64,000 nt of DNA from Nocardiaceae bacterium. Lineage in GTDB: Bacteria; Actinomycetota; Actinomycetes; Mycobacteriales; Mycobacteriaceae. Made by a program: the position numbers and the translations under genes. Numbering within the stretch: the first letter of the stretch is position 1; the number at the start of each line of letters is the position of its first letter. The notes beneath the pieces were generated by a model. The model saw nothing but the letters and a program-made list of their open reading frames with translations. It ran no database searches and was not told where the DNA came from. The stretch lies in assembly GCA_021372355.1 (NCBI GenBank), contig JAJFUQ010000007.1, positions 40,300 through 104,299 of the forward strand, given 5' to 3'. Below, piece by piece: positions 33,361-43,799 of the stretch.

Positions 33361-34842
33361 CTAGTAGCCGGTCGAACCGTGGCCGATTGCGCGCAGCATC
33401 GACATCATTTCCGTGCGGGATCCGGCACCCAATCGAATTCGGATTCGGGCGACGTGATGCTCGACCGTCTTCGCCGAAATGAAGAGTCGGGCACCGATGT
33501 CTTTGTAGGTGTGACCGAGGACGAGCAGGTTCGCCACCTCGGCTTCCCGATCGGACAGTGTGCCGGCTGGAGTAGCGGTCCCGGTTCGGTCAACCGCAGG
33601 GCGAAGAGACCGTGCGACCTGCAGCAATGACGTCGCATCAGCTGTATCCGATGCACGCAACGCGGCCTCGCTCGCCAACCGGGCGCCATCCCAGCTGAGA
33701 CCGATCGTCGCGAGCGTCGACGCTGCCTTCGACACCTCGTCGGCGTCGAATTGTCCACGCAAAACTGCGAGCCAGACGCGGCCCGCAGCGGCGAGTGCAG
33801 CCGAATGCGGATCGCCCTTGGTTTCGGACGCATCGCGGAGCGCGTGCGCGTGCGGAACCAGGCGCATCGGCTGGTCGGCAAGGATCGCGGCCTGAACGGC
33901 ATACCAGTGGTAGGTCGACGACCAGGCCGGCGGATCGCCGAGTCGCCGCAGCACATCATCGAGTTCGTCGACGAGGTGCGAAATGACATCCTCATCGCCG
34001 GTGCGGATCGCCCCGAGCCACAGTTCGCCGATCGGGAAGATCGAGAAGAGATCGGCATTGACCGTGTCCAGGAGGTCTGCGGCATCCCGCATGACGACCG
34101 TGAGTTCGCCGATGTCGCCGGAACGGCGTGCCAAGCTGCACCGCAAGGCCAACGCCCACAGCGCTTCCCGTTCGGTCATCGTCGGCAGATCAAGATCCGC
34201 GAGCATCGCTCGAGCGTGGTCCTCGGCGCCCGCGAGCAGTGAGGTCCAGGCGGCGAGCAGAAGGTGAAGGTCCCCGAACCAGCTGTCCGCATCGTCTGCG
34301 GCGACGGTCCGCTCGGCAATGCCCGCAGCCCGGGCGATGTCACCCGTGTGCAGCGACATCAGGATCGCGATTGCGTTCGCGGACACGATGCCCGGCTCGT
34401 CCGATCTCGACATCGCCGCGGATCGGATTGCCGCGGTGCGGGCGCGGCGCGCGTCACCGTTGATCGACTCGAGCAACGCCATCGCGAGATCCCGGAAGCC
34501 GATCACCGTGTCCGAGGGTGGACCCGCGAAGGGGGCGCGAAGGAGCGCCGCCGCGAGCGCGGTGTTGCCGACGGCCATCGCGGCGGTAGCCGCCGGACCG
34601 ACGTTGCCGCCGAGGGCCTCCGGGCCCAACCAGCCGAGCAGATCAACCGAGCGGCCCAGACGCGCGCGGCGAGACCAGATGGCCGACGACAGCTGGGCTG
34701 CCGTTGTCACGTCGCCCGGCGTCGACGCCGCGTTGCCGATGACCCGGTCCGCGGCATTCAACGCACCGATGAAGTCGCCGGCCGACGCCGACGACACTGC
34801 CCGCAACACGAGCGACTCGCCCACCGTTTCGACGCCGCTCAT
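33361..34842 (-). CDS. LuxR-type transcriptional regulator (Rv0339c/IniR-like position)
   Basis: 493 residues. Long helical repeats (TPR-like, about 1-420) are followed by a C-terminal LuxR-type HTH: LSDREAEVANLLVLGHTYKDIGARLFISAKTVEHHVARI. There is no P-loop, so it is shorter than the ATPase-bearing M. tuberculosis Rv0339c (832 residues), which lies beside iniBAC there and has been reported to control it. Its start overlaps the stop of the Hsp70-like gene (ATGA), indicating translational coupling. It is the best candidate regulator of the divergent iniBAC. Confidence 0.85.
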   Translation of the reverse strand: MSGVETVGESLVLRAVSSASAGDFIGALNAADRVIGNAASTPGDVTTAAQLSSAIWSRRARLGRSVDLLGWLGPEALGGNVGPAATAAMAVGNTALAAALLRAPFAGPPSDTVIGFRDLAMALLESINGDARRARTAAIRSAAMSRSDEPGIVSANAIAILMSLHTGDIARAAGIAERTVAADDADSWFGDLHLLLAAWTSLLAGAEDHARAMLADLDLPTMTEREALWALALRCSLARRSGDIGELTVVMRDAADLLDTVNADLFSIFPIGELWLGAIRTGDEDVISHLVDELDDVLRRLGDPPAWSSTYHWYAVQAAILADQPMRLVPHAHALRDASETKGDPHSAALAAAGRVWLAVLRGQFDADEVSKAASTLATIGLSWDGARLASEAALRASDTADATSLLQVARSLRPAVDRTGTATPAGTLSDREAEVANLLVLGHTYKDIGARLFISAKTVEHHVARIRIRLGAGSRTEMMSMLRAIGHGSTGY

Positions 34843-36479
34843 CCGGCCGGCACCAATGGAAGACCGATGACAGGCACCTGGATCGGGTTCGACGGCAACT
34901 GAACCGTCGGCGCCGGCGGCAAGGTCGGCACGTACGGCGGGGCCTCCGACGGCGGGGGTGCGACAGTCGGCGGCGGTGGGGGCGGCGGAGCCGGTGCCTT
35001 CGTGGTCGCCGGCGGCTTGGCGGCCGCAGCCGCAGGCGTCGTCGTCGCGACGTTCGCCGCAGCTTTCGCACTCGCCGGAGCTGCACCGCCCGTGGAGTTG
35101 GACTTCTGGGTCGTCTCTGCGTCGCCGACGAGGTTCTGCGAAGACTTCGTCGTCGAGTGCGGTGTCGGCGTCGTCGGGTTGGCGCCGATGATCTCGCGTA
35201 CCTGTTCGGGCAGCGGTGCGACGCCGGTGCCGACGGCAAGTCCGCCTGCCGCCAGAGCGGTGACCGCAGCCGCGGCACCGATGATGACCCCCAGCCGGCG
35301 AGCGCCACGCCCGACGGCGGCAGCCGCAGGCTTGATCGGCTTCGGCGTGCGCACGGGGGCAAGGCGAGTCGCGGCTGCCGCGGCCGGGACCGCGACCGGC
35401 ATCGGCGCGACGATTCGAGTCGCCGCGACCATGGCGTCGGCCGCGAGCATGGCGGCGCCCAAGGTTGCGGTGAACTGCGGCTGCGGCGAAACGGTGACGG
35501 CAATTCCGAACTCAGCCGAGAGAAGTTCGGCGACCAGCGGAATCGATGCGCCGCCGCCCACCAGGACAAGATGACCGAGGGTGCCGACGCCGGCTCGACT
35601 CGCGAGGCCGCGTGCCATGTCGACCGACTCGATCACCAGGGGGCGAATGAGGTCTTCGAATTCGTCGCGAACCAGCCGGACTTCGCGGCGGGTGTTGCCG
35701 ATGTCGATCGGCAAAGTCGTCTCGATCTCGGCAGACAGGGCTTCCTTGGCCGCGGTACAACGCGTGCGGATCTCCGCAAGTACCAGTTCGGTCGCCGGGT
35801 CGAAGGGGTCGAGGCCGGTACTGGCCGAGTTGGCGAGCACCTGCTGCAGGACGACGTGGTCGAACGCGGATCCGGAGATCTCCTCGGTGTGAACCGGCTC
35901 GGCAAGCAGCCGAGCGTCCGATGGATCGACGACAGAGATGTCGAGCGATGAACCGCCGAGGTCATAGATGAGTACGGGGCCGCCGGAGACGGTTCCTTCG
36001 CGCGCCTTGAGCCATCGCACGACAGCAGCGGAGTCGGACACCGGCGTCGCGTCCGCGAGCCCGGCACGAGACAAGGCCTCACGCAACGTGTTCGTTGTGT
36101 AGGTGTTCCAGTGCGACGGATACGCCACCATGACGGCGCCGTCGACCTTCATCTCGACGGCGGCCTCATGAACCAGGCAGCCGACAGCGGTCGCGACGAG
36201 GTCCTCGCCCGCGTAGGTCGCGCCGTCTTCAGCCAGAATTCCGACCGGATCGCCCACGCGTGCGGCGAATCCGTCGATCACCACCGAACCGCCGGTGGTG
36301 GCGGTCGCACTGCGAACTCGGCGGGCACCCAGGATCGGTGCGGCGTCCGCGGACAGGCGAAGCAACGTCGGGTAGCTCGTCACCGGCAACCCTGCGTCAC
36401 GATCGTTGCGCTGCTCGACCGGACAGACCGCAGCCGTCGAGTTGGTCGAACCGATCGCTATTCCTAGACCGGAACTCAT
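34839..36479 (-). CDS. Membrane-anchored Hsp70-like protein
   Basis: 546 residues. An Hsp70-type ATPase domain (1 to about 345) has GLGIAIGSTNSTAAV (phosphate 1), VLIYDLGGSSLDISVVD (phosphate 2) and GHLVLVGGGASIPLVAELL (adenosine). No substrate-binding domain follows. Instead there is a basic linker, one transmembrane helix (about 390-415: LGVIIGAAAAVTALAAGGLAV), and a Thr/Ala/Pro-rich extracytoplasmic tail with a proline tract. AGAGGGGG precedes the ATG. It heads the operon divergent from iniB. An ATP-dependent sensor linking envelope and regulator is inference. Confidence 0.87.
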   Translation of the reverse strand: MSSGLGIAIGSTNSTAAVCPVEQRNDRDAGLPVTSYPTLLRLSADAAPILGARRVRSATATTGGSVVIDGFAARVGDPVGILAEDGATYAGEDLVATAVGCLVHEAAVEMKVDGAVMVAYPSHWNTYTTNTLREALSRAGLADATPVSDSAAVVRWLKAREGTVSGGPVLIYDLGGSSLDISVVDPSDARLLAEPVHTEEISGSAFDHVVLQQVLANSASTGLDPFDPATELVLAEIRTRCTAAKEALSAEIETTLPIDIGNTRREVRLVRDEFEDLIRPLVIESVDMARGLASRAGVGTLGHLVLVGGGASIPLVAELLSAEFGIAVTVSPQPQFTATLGAAMLAADAMVAATRIVAPMPVAVPAAAAATRLAPVRTPKPIKPAAAAVGRGARRLGVIIGAAAAVTALAAGGLAVGTGVAPLPEQVREIIGANPTTPTPHSTTKSSQNLVGDAETTQKSNSTGGAAPASAKAAANVATTTPAAAAAKPPATTKAPAPPPPPPPTVAPPPSEAPPYVPTLPPAPTVQLPSNPIQVPVIGLPLVPAG

Positions 36480-36742
36480 CGCACCCCCTCTTTAAACATC
36501 CCAAATTGCTCACAATCATCATCAGTCACAACAGTGTGCGGTAATGAAGCGTTGAACTATGACCAGAGAGCCGGGAACTTCCCCTAATTGATATCGACCC
36601 CCTAACCGGAGTCGGGCGACAAGAACGGTGTTCTACCCCGTTCTGAGAGTCCGGTCAGGACCGTAATTTCAGGTACAAGGTTCTACAGCTACAACCGACC
36701 GCAAGCCCGACGCGGACAACGACGACCGTCAGGAGAGACGTA
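36480..36742. promoter_or_regulatory. Divergent iniB / Hsp70-like intergenic region with palindromes
   Basis: 263 bp controlling both operons. Palindromes GGGAACTTCCC (36573-36583) and AGAACGGTGTTCT (36622-36634) are candidate operators. The latter is followed by another CCGTTCT half at 36638-36644. TTTAAA near 36492 could serve the minus strand. No unambiguous -10/-35 pair was identified for iniB. Confidence 0.45.
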
Positions 36743-38323
36743 ATGACCCCGAACGCGGTGCTCGACTTCATTCTCAACCTGCTCCGGGATGAGAAGGCTG
36801 CCGCTGCGTACTGCGCAGACCCGGCGCAGTCGCTTCACGCTGCCGGTCTGAGCGGTGTGTGCGCGGCGGACATCTCCGCGGTGGCGCCGATGGTCGCCGA
36901 GTCGGCGGTCGCCGGCTCCGGAGTGTTGAGTGCGGTGGTCAACGCCGGTGGCTCGAACTCGGCCGTGGCAGGCGTGTCGGTCGATCCTTCGGCGCAGGCC
37001 GTCGGTGCGCTCGGGGCTGTCGCCGGAGGCCAGGCGAACGGTTCGATCGACCCGTCGCTCAACCTGGGTGGAACGTTCGGCGGCGCCGGCGGAGGTCAAG
37101 CGGGGGCCAACGGCGGCTTCTCGTTTGACCCCTCTTTCGGTTTCGGCGGCGGTTTCGGCGGCGGCGCGGGTGCAAACGGTGGCGTCCAGGCGGGCGGCGG
37201 CGGACAGGCCGGTGCCAACGGCGGCGCGTCGTTCGACCCGACCTTCGGCTTCGGCGGAGCGTTCGGTGGCAGCGGTGGAGTCGCAGCCAACGGTGCCAGC
37301 AGCCTCGCGTTCAACCCGTCGGTCGACCTCAGCGGTGGAGCTGACCTCGCGGGCGGCCTCAACGCCGCGGCGGGAGCGGGTGCGGATGCCGCGGCGGACG
37401 CCGGCGCTTCGCTGGCCGGTGGCCTGGATTCGGCCCTTGACACCGTCGGAAGTCTCGGTGGCGGCCTCACGAGCGCGCTTGGTGGCGGCTTCGGCGCTGA
37501 CCTCGGACTCGGTGGCGGTGCACAGGCCGGTGGTGGCGCTGAGCTCGGCGGCAACGTCGGAGCCGGCGGTGGCTGCGATGCGCAGACCCAGATCGTCGAC
37601 GGGCTCGGCGGGGGTCTTGCGGCTGGCGGTTCGGCACTGACCGGCCTCGAGACCGACCTCGGTGGTGCGCTGACTGGGTCGGGTGCTGGCTGGAGCGACA
37701 TCGACGCTGGAGCTTTCGGCAGCGGTGGATTCGACGGCGGCGCCGGACTCGGCGCGGACCTCGGTGGTGCGCTTGAAGGTGCTGCTGGTGGTGAGGCTGA
37801 CTTGACCGGTGCTCTCGACGGCGCGGCCGGTGGAGTTGCAGGTGCTGATGCGGACAGCGGTGGTGCCTTGACTGGTGCGGCGGGCGGTACTTCGGACCTT
37901 GGTGCAGAACTCGGGGGTGCGGCCCAGGGCGGCGCGGCTGACCTCGGCGGTGCCCTGACCGGTGCTGCTGGTGGTACCGGCGACTTGGGTGGTGCCTTGA
38001 CCGGTGCGGCCCAGGGCGGCGCGGCTGACCTCGGCGGTGCCCTGACCGGCACGGGCGGCGGAGCAGGGGGCGGTGGCGCTGATCTCGGTGGCACTGTCGA
38101 CGGAACGAGCGGCCTCGCGGCAGGCGGCGACGGCGCGCTTCACGGCGCGACCGACATCGTCGGCGGAGCATCGGGAACGGGAGAAGGGCTCTTCGGCAGT
38201 AGCGCCGAGACCGGAGCCGGGCTCTTCGGCGACGGGCACGGCGCAACTGACGTCGCGGGCGGGGCCGAGGCGCAGGGCCACGCGCTCACCGACGGGGGAA
38301 TGGGCTTCTTCGCACACGGCTGA
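36743..38323 (+). CDS. iniB: Glycine-rich IniB-like protein
   Basis: 526 residues. The N terminus (VLDFILNLLRDEKAAAAYCADPAQSLHAAGL...) matches the conserved IniB N-terminal domain; the rest is Gly/Ala-rich (GGALTGAAGG, GGFGGGAGANGG repeats) with regularly spaced Asp, Leu and Phe. In mycobacteria iniBAC is induced by cell-wall inhibitors such as isoniazid and ethambutol. IniB function is unknown. AGGAG lies upstream of the ATG. It contains an exact 47-bp direct repeat and is separated from iniA by a hairpin. Confidence 0.88.
   Translation: MTPNAVLDFILNLLRDEKAAAAYCADPAQSLHAAGLSGVCAADISAVAPMVAESAVAGSGVLSAVVNAGGSNSAVAGVSVDPSAQAVGALGAVAGGQANGSIDPSLNLGGTFGGAGGGQAGANGGFSFDPSFGFGGGFGGGAGANGGVQAGGGGQAGANGGASFDPTFGFGGAFGGSGGVAANGASSLAFNPSVDLSGGADLAGGLNAAAGAGADAAADAGASLAGGLDSALDTVGSLGGGLTSALGGGFGADLGLGGGAQAGGGAELGGNVGAGGGCDAQTQIVDGLGGGLAAGGSALTGLETDLGGALTGSGAGWSDIDAGAFGSGGFDGGAGLGADLGGALEGAAGGEADLTGALDGAAGGVAGADADSGGALTGAAGGTSDLGAELGGAAQGGAADLGGALTGAAGGTGDLGGALTGAAQGGAADLGGALTGTGGGAGGGGADLGGTVDGTSGLAAGGDGALHGATDIVGGASGTGEGLFGSSAETGAGLFGDGHGATDVAGGAEAQGHALTDGGMGFFAHG
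37916..38049 (+). repeat. Exact 47-bp direct repeat inside iniB
   Basis: 37916-37962 is identical to 38003-38049, period 87 bp (29 codons), encoding GAAQGGAADLGGALTG twice. It is in frame, so copy-number change would keep the reading frame. Confidence 0.85.
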
Positions 38324-38355
38324 GGTGGGTCCACACGCCTCGCAACGTGATCGAC

Positions 38356-38386
38356 ATGCCGCCGCGCGCATTCCGCGCGGCGGCAT
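38356..38386 (+). terminator. Hairpin between iniB and iniA
   Basis: A perfect 13-bp GC-rich stem (38356-38368 with 38374-38386), loop of five bases, no T tract. It is more likely an attenuator or mRNA-stabilising element than a full terminator, since iniA follows 55 bases later. Confidence 0.5.
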
Positions 38387-38440
38387 CGTCGTGTGTAAGC
38401 CTTATCCCGAAGACCACGACCGAACGCGGAGCGGAACACG

Positions 38441-40249
38441 ATGAGCCTGGCAGATTCGCTGGTTGCGCTGCTCGATGAAGCGGCTGCAGTCGCGCAATCC
38501 GCGGATCGTGGCGACCTCGTTCCCCGCTTGAAGGGCGCCCGCGATCGAGTGCTCGACCCGCGGCGGCGGATCATCGTCGTCGGCCCGCTCAAGCAGGGCA
38601 AGAGTCAGTTCGTGAATGCCCTGACCGGCTTCGACGTCTGCTCGATCGGCGACGACGAGACGACCGCCGTGCCGACCCACGTCTATGCGTCAGCGGTTCC
38701 GAAGGCGAATCTGGTTGTCGCCGAGGGCACCGGGATGCAGTCGTCGGTTGAGATCCCCATCGACCAGGTCATCGGCGTGACACCCGATCACCCGGCGGGC
38801 CGCGGACGGCCGATCCTTCGACTCGAAGTCGGAGTGCCGAGCAAGCTGCTCGCCGCGGGCATCGTCGCGATCGATACCCCGGGCGTTGGCGGACATGCGA
38901 GTCCGCATTCGTCGAGTGTTCTCGGCCTGATCCCGGCGTCCGATGCAGTGCTCGTTCTCTCGGATTCCTCGACCGAACTGACCGACCCGGAGGTCACGTT
39001 CCTCCGCCAGGTGTCCGGACTGTGTCAGTCCGTCGCCTTCCTGCAGACCAAAACCGACGTGTCGCCGCACTGGCGTGAGATCGTTGCGGCCAACCAGCGC
39101 CACCTCGAGAAGGCACAACTCGACGTTCCGATGATCCCGATCTCGTCGGTGTTGCGGCAGCACGCGGTCCGGCTGCAGGACCAGAGCCTCGCCGAAGAAT
39201 CCGGTTTCGGGCCGCTGCTCGAGTTCATTCGGGACAGGGTCATCAAGCCCGCCGACGAGAACACGATCCGCGGAGTCGGGCTCGACGTCCGGGCAACGGT
39301 GGAGCACCTGGCGGTAGCGCTCGATTCGGAACTCGCTGCGCTGCGCGATCCGAACTCGGCGCAGTCGGCTCTCACGGATCTACGGCAGGCGCGCGAGCGG
39401 GCCGAGGATCTGGTGAAGAAGACCTCGCGCTGGCAGACGACGCTGGGTGACGGCATCACCGACCTCGCGGCCGATATCGACCACGATCTCCGGGACCGTC
39501 TCCGCCGCGTCACGCGCGAAGCCGAGGAGTGGATCGACGACAACGACCCGGCGGAGAACTGGCAGCGACTCGTCGATTGGATGGTCGAGCGCGTCGGCGA
39601 AGTCGTCGGCGACAACTTCGTGTGGGCGCACGAGCGTGCGGTGTGGCTCGCCAAGGAGGTTGCGACGCACTTCGGCGAAGCCGGCGCGGTCGCGCTGCCC
39701 AAGCTCAACGTCAGCGAGATCGACGGGATTCTCGAGCCGGTCCATGAGATCGGCGAGATCGATGATCGGCACATCGGACTGACGCAGAAGGTGCTCGTCG
39801 GCATGCGCGGTTCGTACGGCGGCGTGCTGATGTTCGGGTTGGTCACGACGTTCGCTGGACTCGCGCTGATCAACCCGATCTCGATCGGCGCGGGTGTCCT
39901 GCTCGGCACCAAGGCCTACCGCGAGGACCGTGGAAATCGGCTCACCGCACGCCGAAGCGAAGCCAAGGCGGTCATGCGCCGCTTCACTGAAGACGTCAGC
40001 TTCCAGGTGAGCAAGGAATCCAAGGACCGGCTGCGGCACGTGCAGCGCGTGCTTCGAGACCACTTCGCCGAACTCGCCGACCAGTCACTGCGTTCGCTCA
40101 ACGAGTCACTGCGACTCGCGCAGGAAGCCGCCGCGACTGCATCGACGTCGCGCACCGCGCGGATCGCGCAAGTCGAGCAGAAACTGGCGGCGGTTCGTGC
40201 TCTGCAGGCCCGCGCCGACCGGCTGATCTCGGGGGCGGTCAGGACGTGA
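38441..40249 (+). CDS. iniA: Dynamin-like GTPase IniA
   Basis: 602 residues (IniA of M. tuberculosis is 640). G1 is GPLKQGKSQFVNALTG, G2 Thr lies in DDETTAVPT, G3 is DTPGVGG and G4 is LQTKTD. Helical neck regions flank a hydrophobic tip around residues 450-485 (GVLMFGLVTTFAGLALINPISIG), the membrane-inserting paddle of bacterial dynamins. Mycobacterial IniA remodels and fuses membranes in a GTP-dependent way and contributes to drug tolerance. Its stop overlaps the iniC start by 4 bases. Confidence 0.93.
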   Translation: MSLADSLVALLDEAAAVAQSADRGDLVPRLKGARDRVLDPRRRIIVVGPLKQGKSQFVNALTGFDVCSIGDDETTAVPTHVYASAVPKANLVVAEGTGMQSSVEIPIDQVIGVTPDHPAGRGRPILRLEVGVPSKLLAAGIVAIDTPGVGGHASPHSSSVLGLIPASDAVLVLSDSSTELTDPEVTFLRQVSGLCQSVAFLQTKTDVSPHWREIVAANQRHLEKAQLDVPMIPISSVLRQHAVRLQDQSLAEESGFGPLLEFIRDRVIKPADENTIRGVGLDVRATVEHLAVALDSELAALRDPNSAQSALTDLRQARERAEDLVKKTSRWQTTLGDGITDLAADIDHDLRDRLRRVTREAEEWIDDNDPAENWQRLVDWMVERVGEVVGDNFVWAHERAVWLAKEVATHFGEAGAVALPKLNVSEIDGILEPVHEIGEIDDRHIGLTQKVLVGMRGSYGGVLMFGLVTTFAGLALINPISIGAGVLLGTKAYREDRGNRLTARRSEAKAVMRRFTEDVSFQVSKESKDRLRHVQRVLRDHFAELADQSLRSLNESLRLAQEAAATASTSRTARIAQVEQKLAAVRALQARADRLISGAVRT

Positions 40250-41721
40250 GCGGCGACGCCGTCTCGTCGGCCGCCCGATCGCTCCTCGATCGCGCGGTCC
40301 GACTCTATGCACACGATCCGGTGGTGTCCGCGCAGGTTGCGGACTGTATCCGACGTCTCGAACAACCCCTTCGCATCGCGGTCGCCGGTGCGATCAAGGC
40401 GGGTAAGTCGACGCTGCTGAACTCGCTCGTCGGGCAGGCCGTCGCGCCCACGGACGCGACGGAATGCACCCGCGTCGTCACCTGGTACCGCCATGGCCCG
40501 CATCCGACCGTCGCCGCGCGCATGGTCGACGGCTCGGCGGCCAATGTCCGTGTGGTGCGAGTGGAGTCGGGGCTCTCATTCGACGTCTCGGACCTGGATT
40601 CCGACCGCATCGACCACATCGACGTCGAATGGCCCGCGCCCGCACTGGCGGCGACGACGATCGTCGACACCCCGGGCACGTCGTCGCTGTCGCACGACGT
40701 GTCCGCGCGCACCCTCGCGATGTTCGCTCCGGTCGAGGGCACGTCGAATGCGGATGCCGTTGTCTACCTTCTCCGAAGTCTGAGCGAAGGGGACGTGTCG
40801 TTCCTCAAGCAGATCGCGGCGCACATCGCGTCGGATGCGGGTCCGCTGGGTGTCATCGGTGTTGTCTCCCGAGCCGACGAAGTGGGTGCCGGCCGCATTG
40901 ATTCGATGAATTCGGCGCACGAGATGGCTGCCCGGTTCGCTGGCGAGCTCGAGCGGAATGGCCTGTGCCAGGCGGTCGTGCCGGTGGCCGGACTGCTCGC
41001 GTTTGCCGCCAAGACCTTGCGCGAGGCCGAGTTCTCGGCGTTCGTCGCGCTCGCCGCGGTACCCGTCGATGATCTCCAGCTCGCGCTCCTGTCGGCGGAT
41101 CGGTTCGCCCGTGCCGACATGCCGCTCCCGGTCGACCCGGGCCTACGTGCCGAGCTTGTGAGGCGCTTCGGACTGTTCGGAATCCGGTTGGCCGTCACCA
41201 TGATCCGGCTGGGCGTGCGAGACTCCTCGACGTTGGCTGCGGAGTTGTTGCAGCGCAGCGGGATCGAGGAGCTGCGCAACCTCATCGACATCCAATTCGG
41301 GCAACGCGCCGAACAACTGAAGTCGCACTCGGTGTTGACCGGTCTGGCGCGCGTGTTGCAGGCGCATCCAGTCGGCGATTCCGGTCGGCTTCTGGTCGAC
41401 GTGCAGCGCACACTCGCGGACGTTCACGGGTTTGCCGAGCTTCGTCTGCTCGGCCGTCTTCGCACGACGAAATCGCCGCTGCCGGAAGCCGATCAGGCTG
41501 AGTTGGTGCGTCTCATCGGCGGTCTGGGTGTCCACCCGGTCAGGCGGTTGGGGCTCGTGGAGCATGCCGATCGCGGGACCATTCAAGCTGCGGCGGTCGC
41601 GGCGGTGCACAAGTGGCGCCAGCGGGCGAAACATCCGCTGCTCGATCGTGGAACTGCCAAGGCGTGCGAGGTTGCAGCTCGCAGCGCCGAGGGAATCGTC
41701 AAGCAGCTGGCTCAGGTCTGA
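40246..41721 (+). CDS. iniC: Dynamin-like GTPase IniC
   Basis: 491 residues (493 in M. tuberculosis). G1 is GAIKAGKSTLLNSLVG, G2 Thr lies in DATECTRVV, G3 is DTPGTSSLS and G4 is VVSRADEV. The C-terminal half is helical with little membrane-tip hydrophobicity, so it probably works as the partner of IniA. GTG start overlapping the iniA stop (GTGA) shows translational coupling. A strong hairpin follows. Confidence 0.92.
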   Translation: MSGDAVSSAARSLLDRAVRLYAHDPVVSAQVADCIRRLEQPLRIAVAGAIKAGKSTLLNSLVGQAVAPTDATECTRVVTWYRHGPHPTVAARMVDGSAANVRVVRVESGLSFDVSDLDSDRIDHIDVEWPAPALAATTIVDTPGTSSLSHDVSARTLAMFAPVEGTSNADAVVYLLRSLSEGDVSFLKQIAAHIASDAGPLGVIGVVSRADEVGAGRIDSMNSAHEMAARFAGELERNGLCQAVVPVAGLLAFAAKTLREAEFSAFVALAAVPVDDLQLALLSADRFARADMPLPVDPGLRAELVRRFGLFGIRLAVTMIRLGVRDSSTLAAELLQRSGIEELRNLIDIQFGQRAEQLKSHSVLTGLARVLQAHPVGDSGRLLVDVQRTLADVHGFAELRLLGRLRTTKSPLPEADQAELVRLIGGLGVHPVRRLGLVEHADRGTIQAAAVAAVHKWRQRAKHPLLDRGTAKACEVAARSAEGIVKQLAQV

Positions 41722-41727
41722 GGGCTC

Positions 41728-41777
41728 TGCACCGTCAGGTCCCTTTTCTGGCGGCCGGAGAGGGACCTGACGGTGCA
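41728..41777 (+). terminator. Hairpin at the end of iniBAC
   Basis: A perfect 17-bp stem (41728-41744 with 41761-41777), loop 16 bases. There is no T tract, but it starts 7 bases after the iniC stop and isolates dnaK from iniBAC. Confidence 0.75.
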
Positions 41778-41812
41778 CGGCGACTAGCCCCTGAAAAATT
41801 CTTTTCGAGTTC

Positions 41813-41838
41813 GGAACAAAAGTTGAGTCCCCTCCGTT
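41813..41838 (+). promoter_or_regulatory. ECF-sigma (SigH/SigE-like) promoter of dnaK
   Basis: GGAACA (41813-41818), 17 bases, GTT (41836-41838), fitting the SigH-type consensus GGAA(C/T)-N16-20-GTT. The same GGAACA-N17-GTT occurs before clpB. A second, vegetative promoter could use TTGACG at 41880-41885. Confidence 0.6.
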
Positions 41839-41842
41839 CAAC
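41822..41842. promoter_or_regulatory. HAIR element 1 (HspR operator)
   Basis: GTTGAGT-N7-GTTCAAC. The right half covers the GTT of the ECF-type promoter. Consensus is CTTGAGT-N7-ACTCAAG. Confidence 0.6.
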
Positions 41843-41851
41843 TCTATGAAA

Positions 41852-41872
41852 CCTGAGCGAGACTGACTCAAG
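41852..41872. promoter_or_regulatory. HAIR element 2 (HspR operator)
   Basis: CCTGAGC-N7-ACTCAAG; the right half is a perfect consensus match. Confidence 0.75.
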
Positions 41873-41907
41873 ATTCTGCTTGACGCACAAGGGACTGTGC
41901 GGCAAAG

Positions 41908-41928
41908 ATTGAGTCAACCCCGCTCAGG
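41908..41928. promoter_or_regulatory. HAIR element 3 (HspR operator)
   Basis: ATTGAGT-N7-GCTCAGG; the left half matches 6 of 7. It lies downstream of TTGACG at 41880 where a vegetative -10 would sit. Confidence 0.7.
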
Positions 41929-41963
41929 TGGGACATATAGCAAATTAACTCGGGAGGAATCTC

Positions 41964-43795
<1,832 letters not shown>

Positions 43796-43799
<4 letters not shown>

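Noticed and set aside
36743..38323. The glycine-rich protein as a PE-PGRS family member
   Set aside because: The N terminus is the IniB type, not a PE domain, and iniA and iniC follow directly.
41728..41777. The 17-bp inverted repeat after iniC as a transposon end
   Set aside because: No transposase, no target duplication and only one such pair; the position right after the operon fits a terminator-like hairpin.
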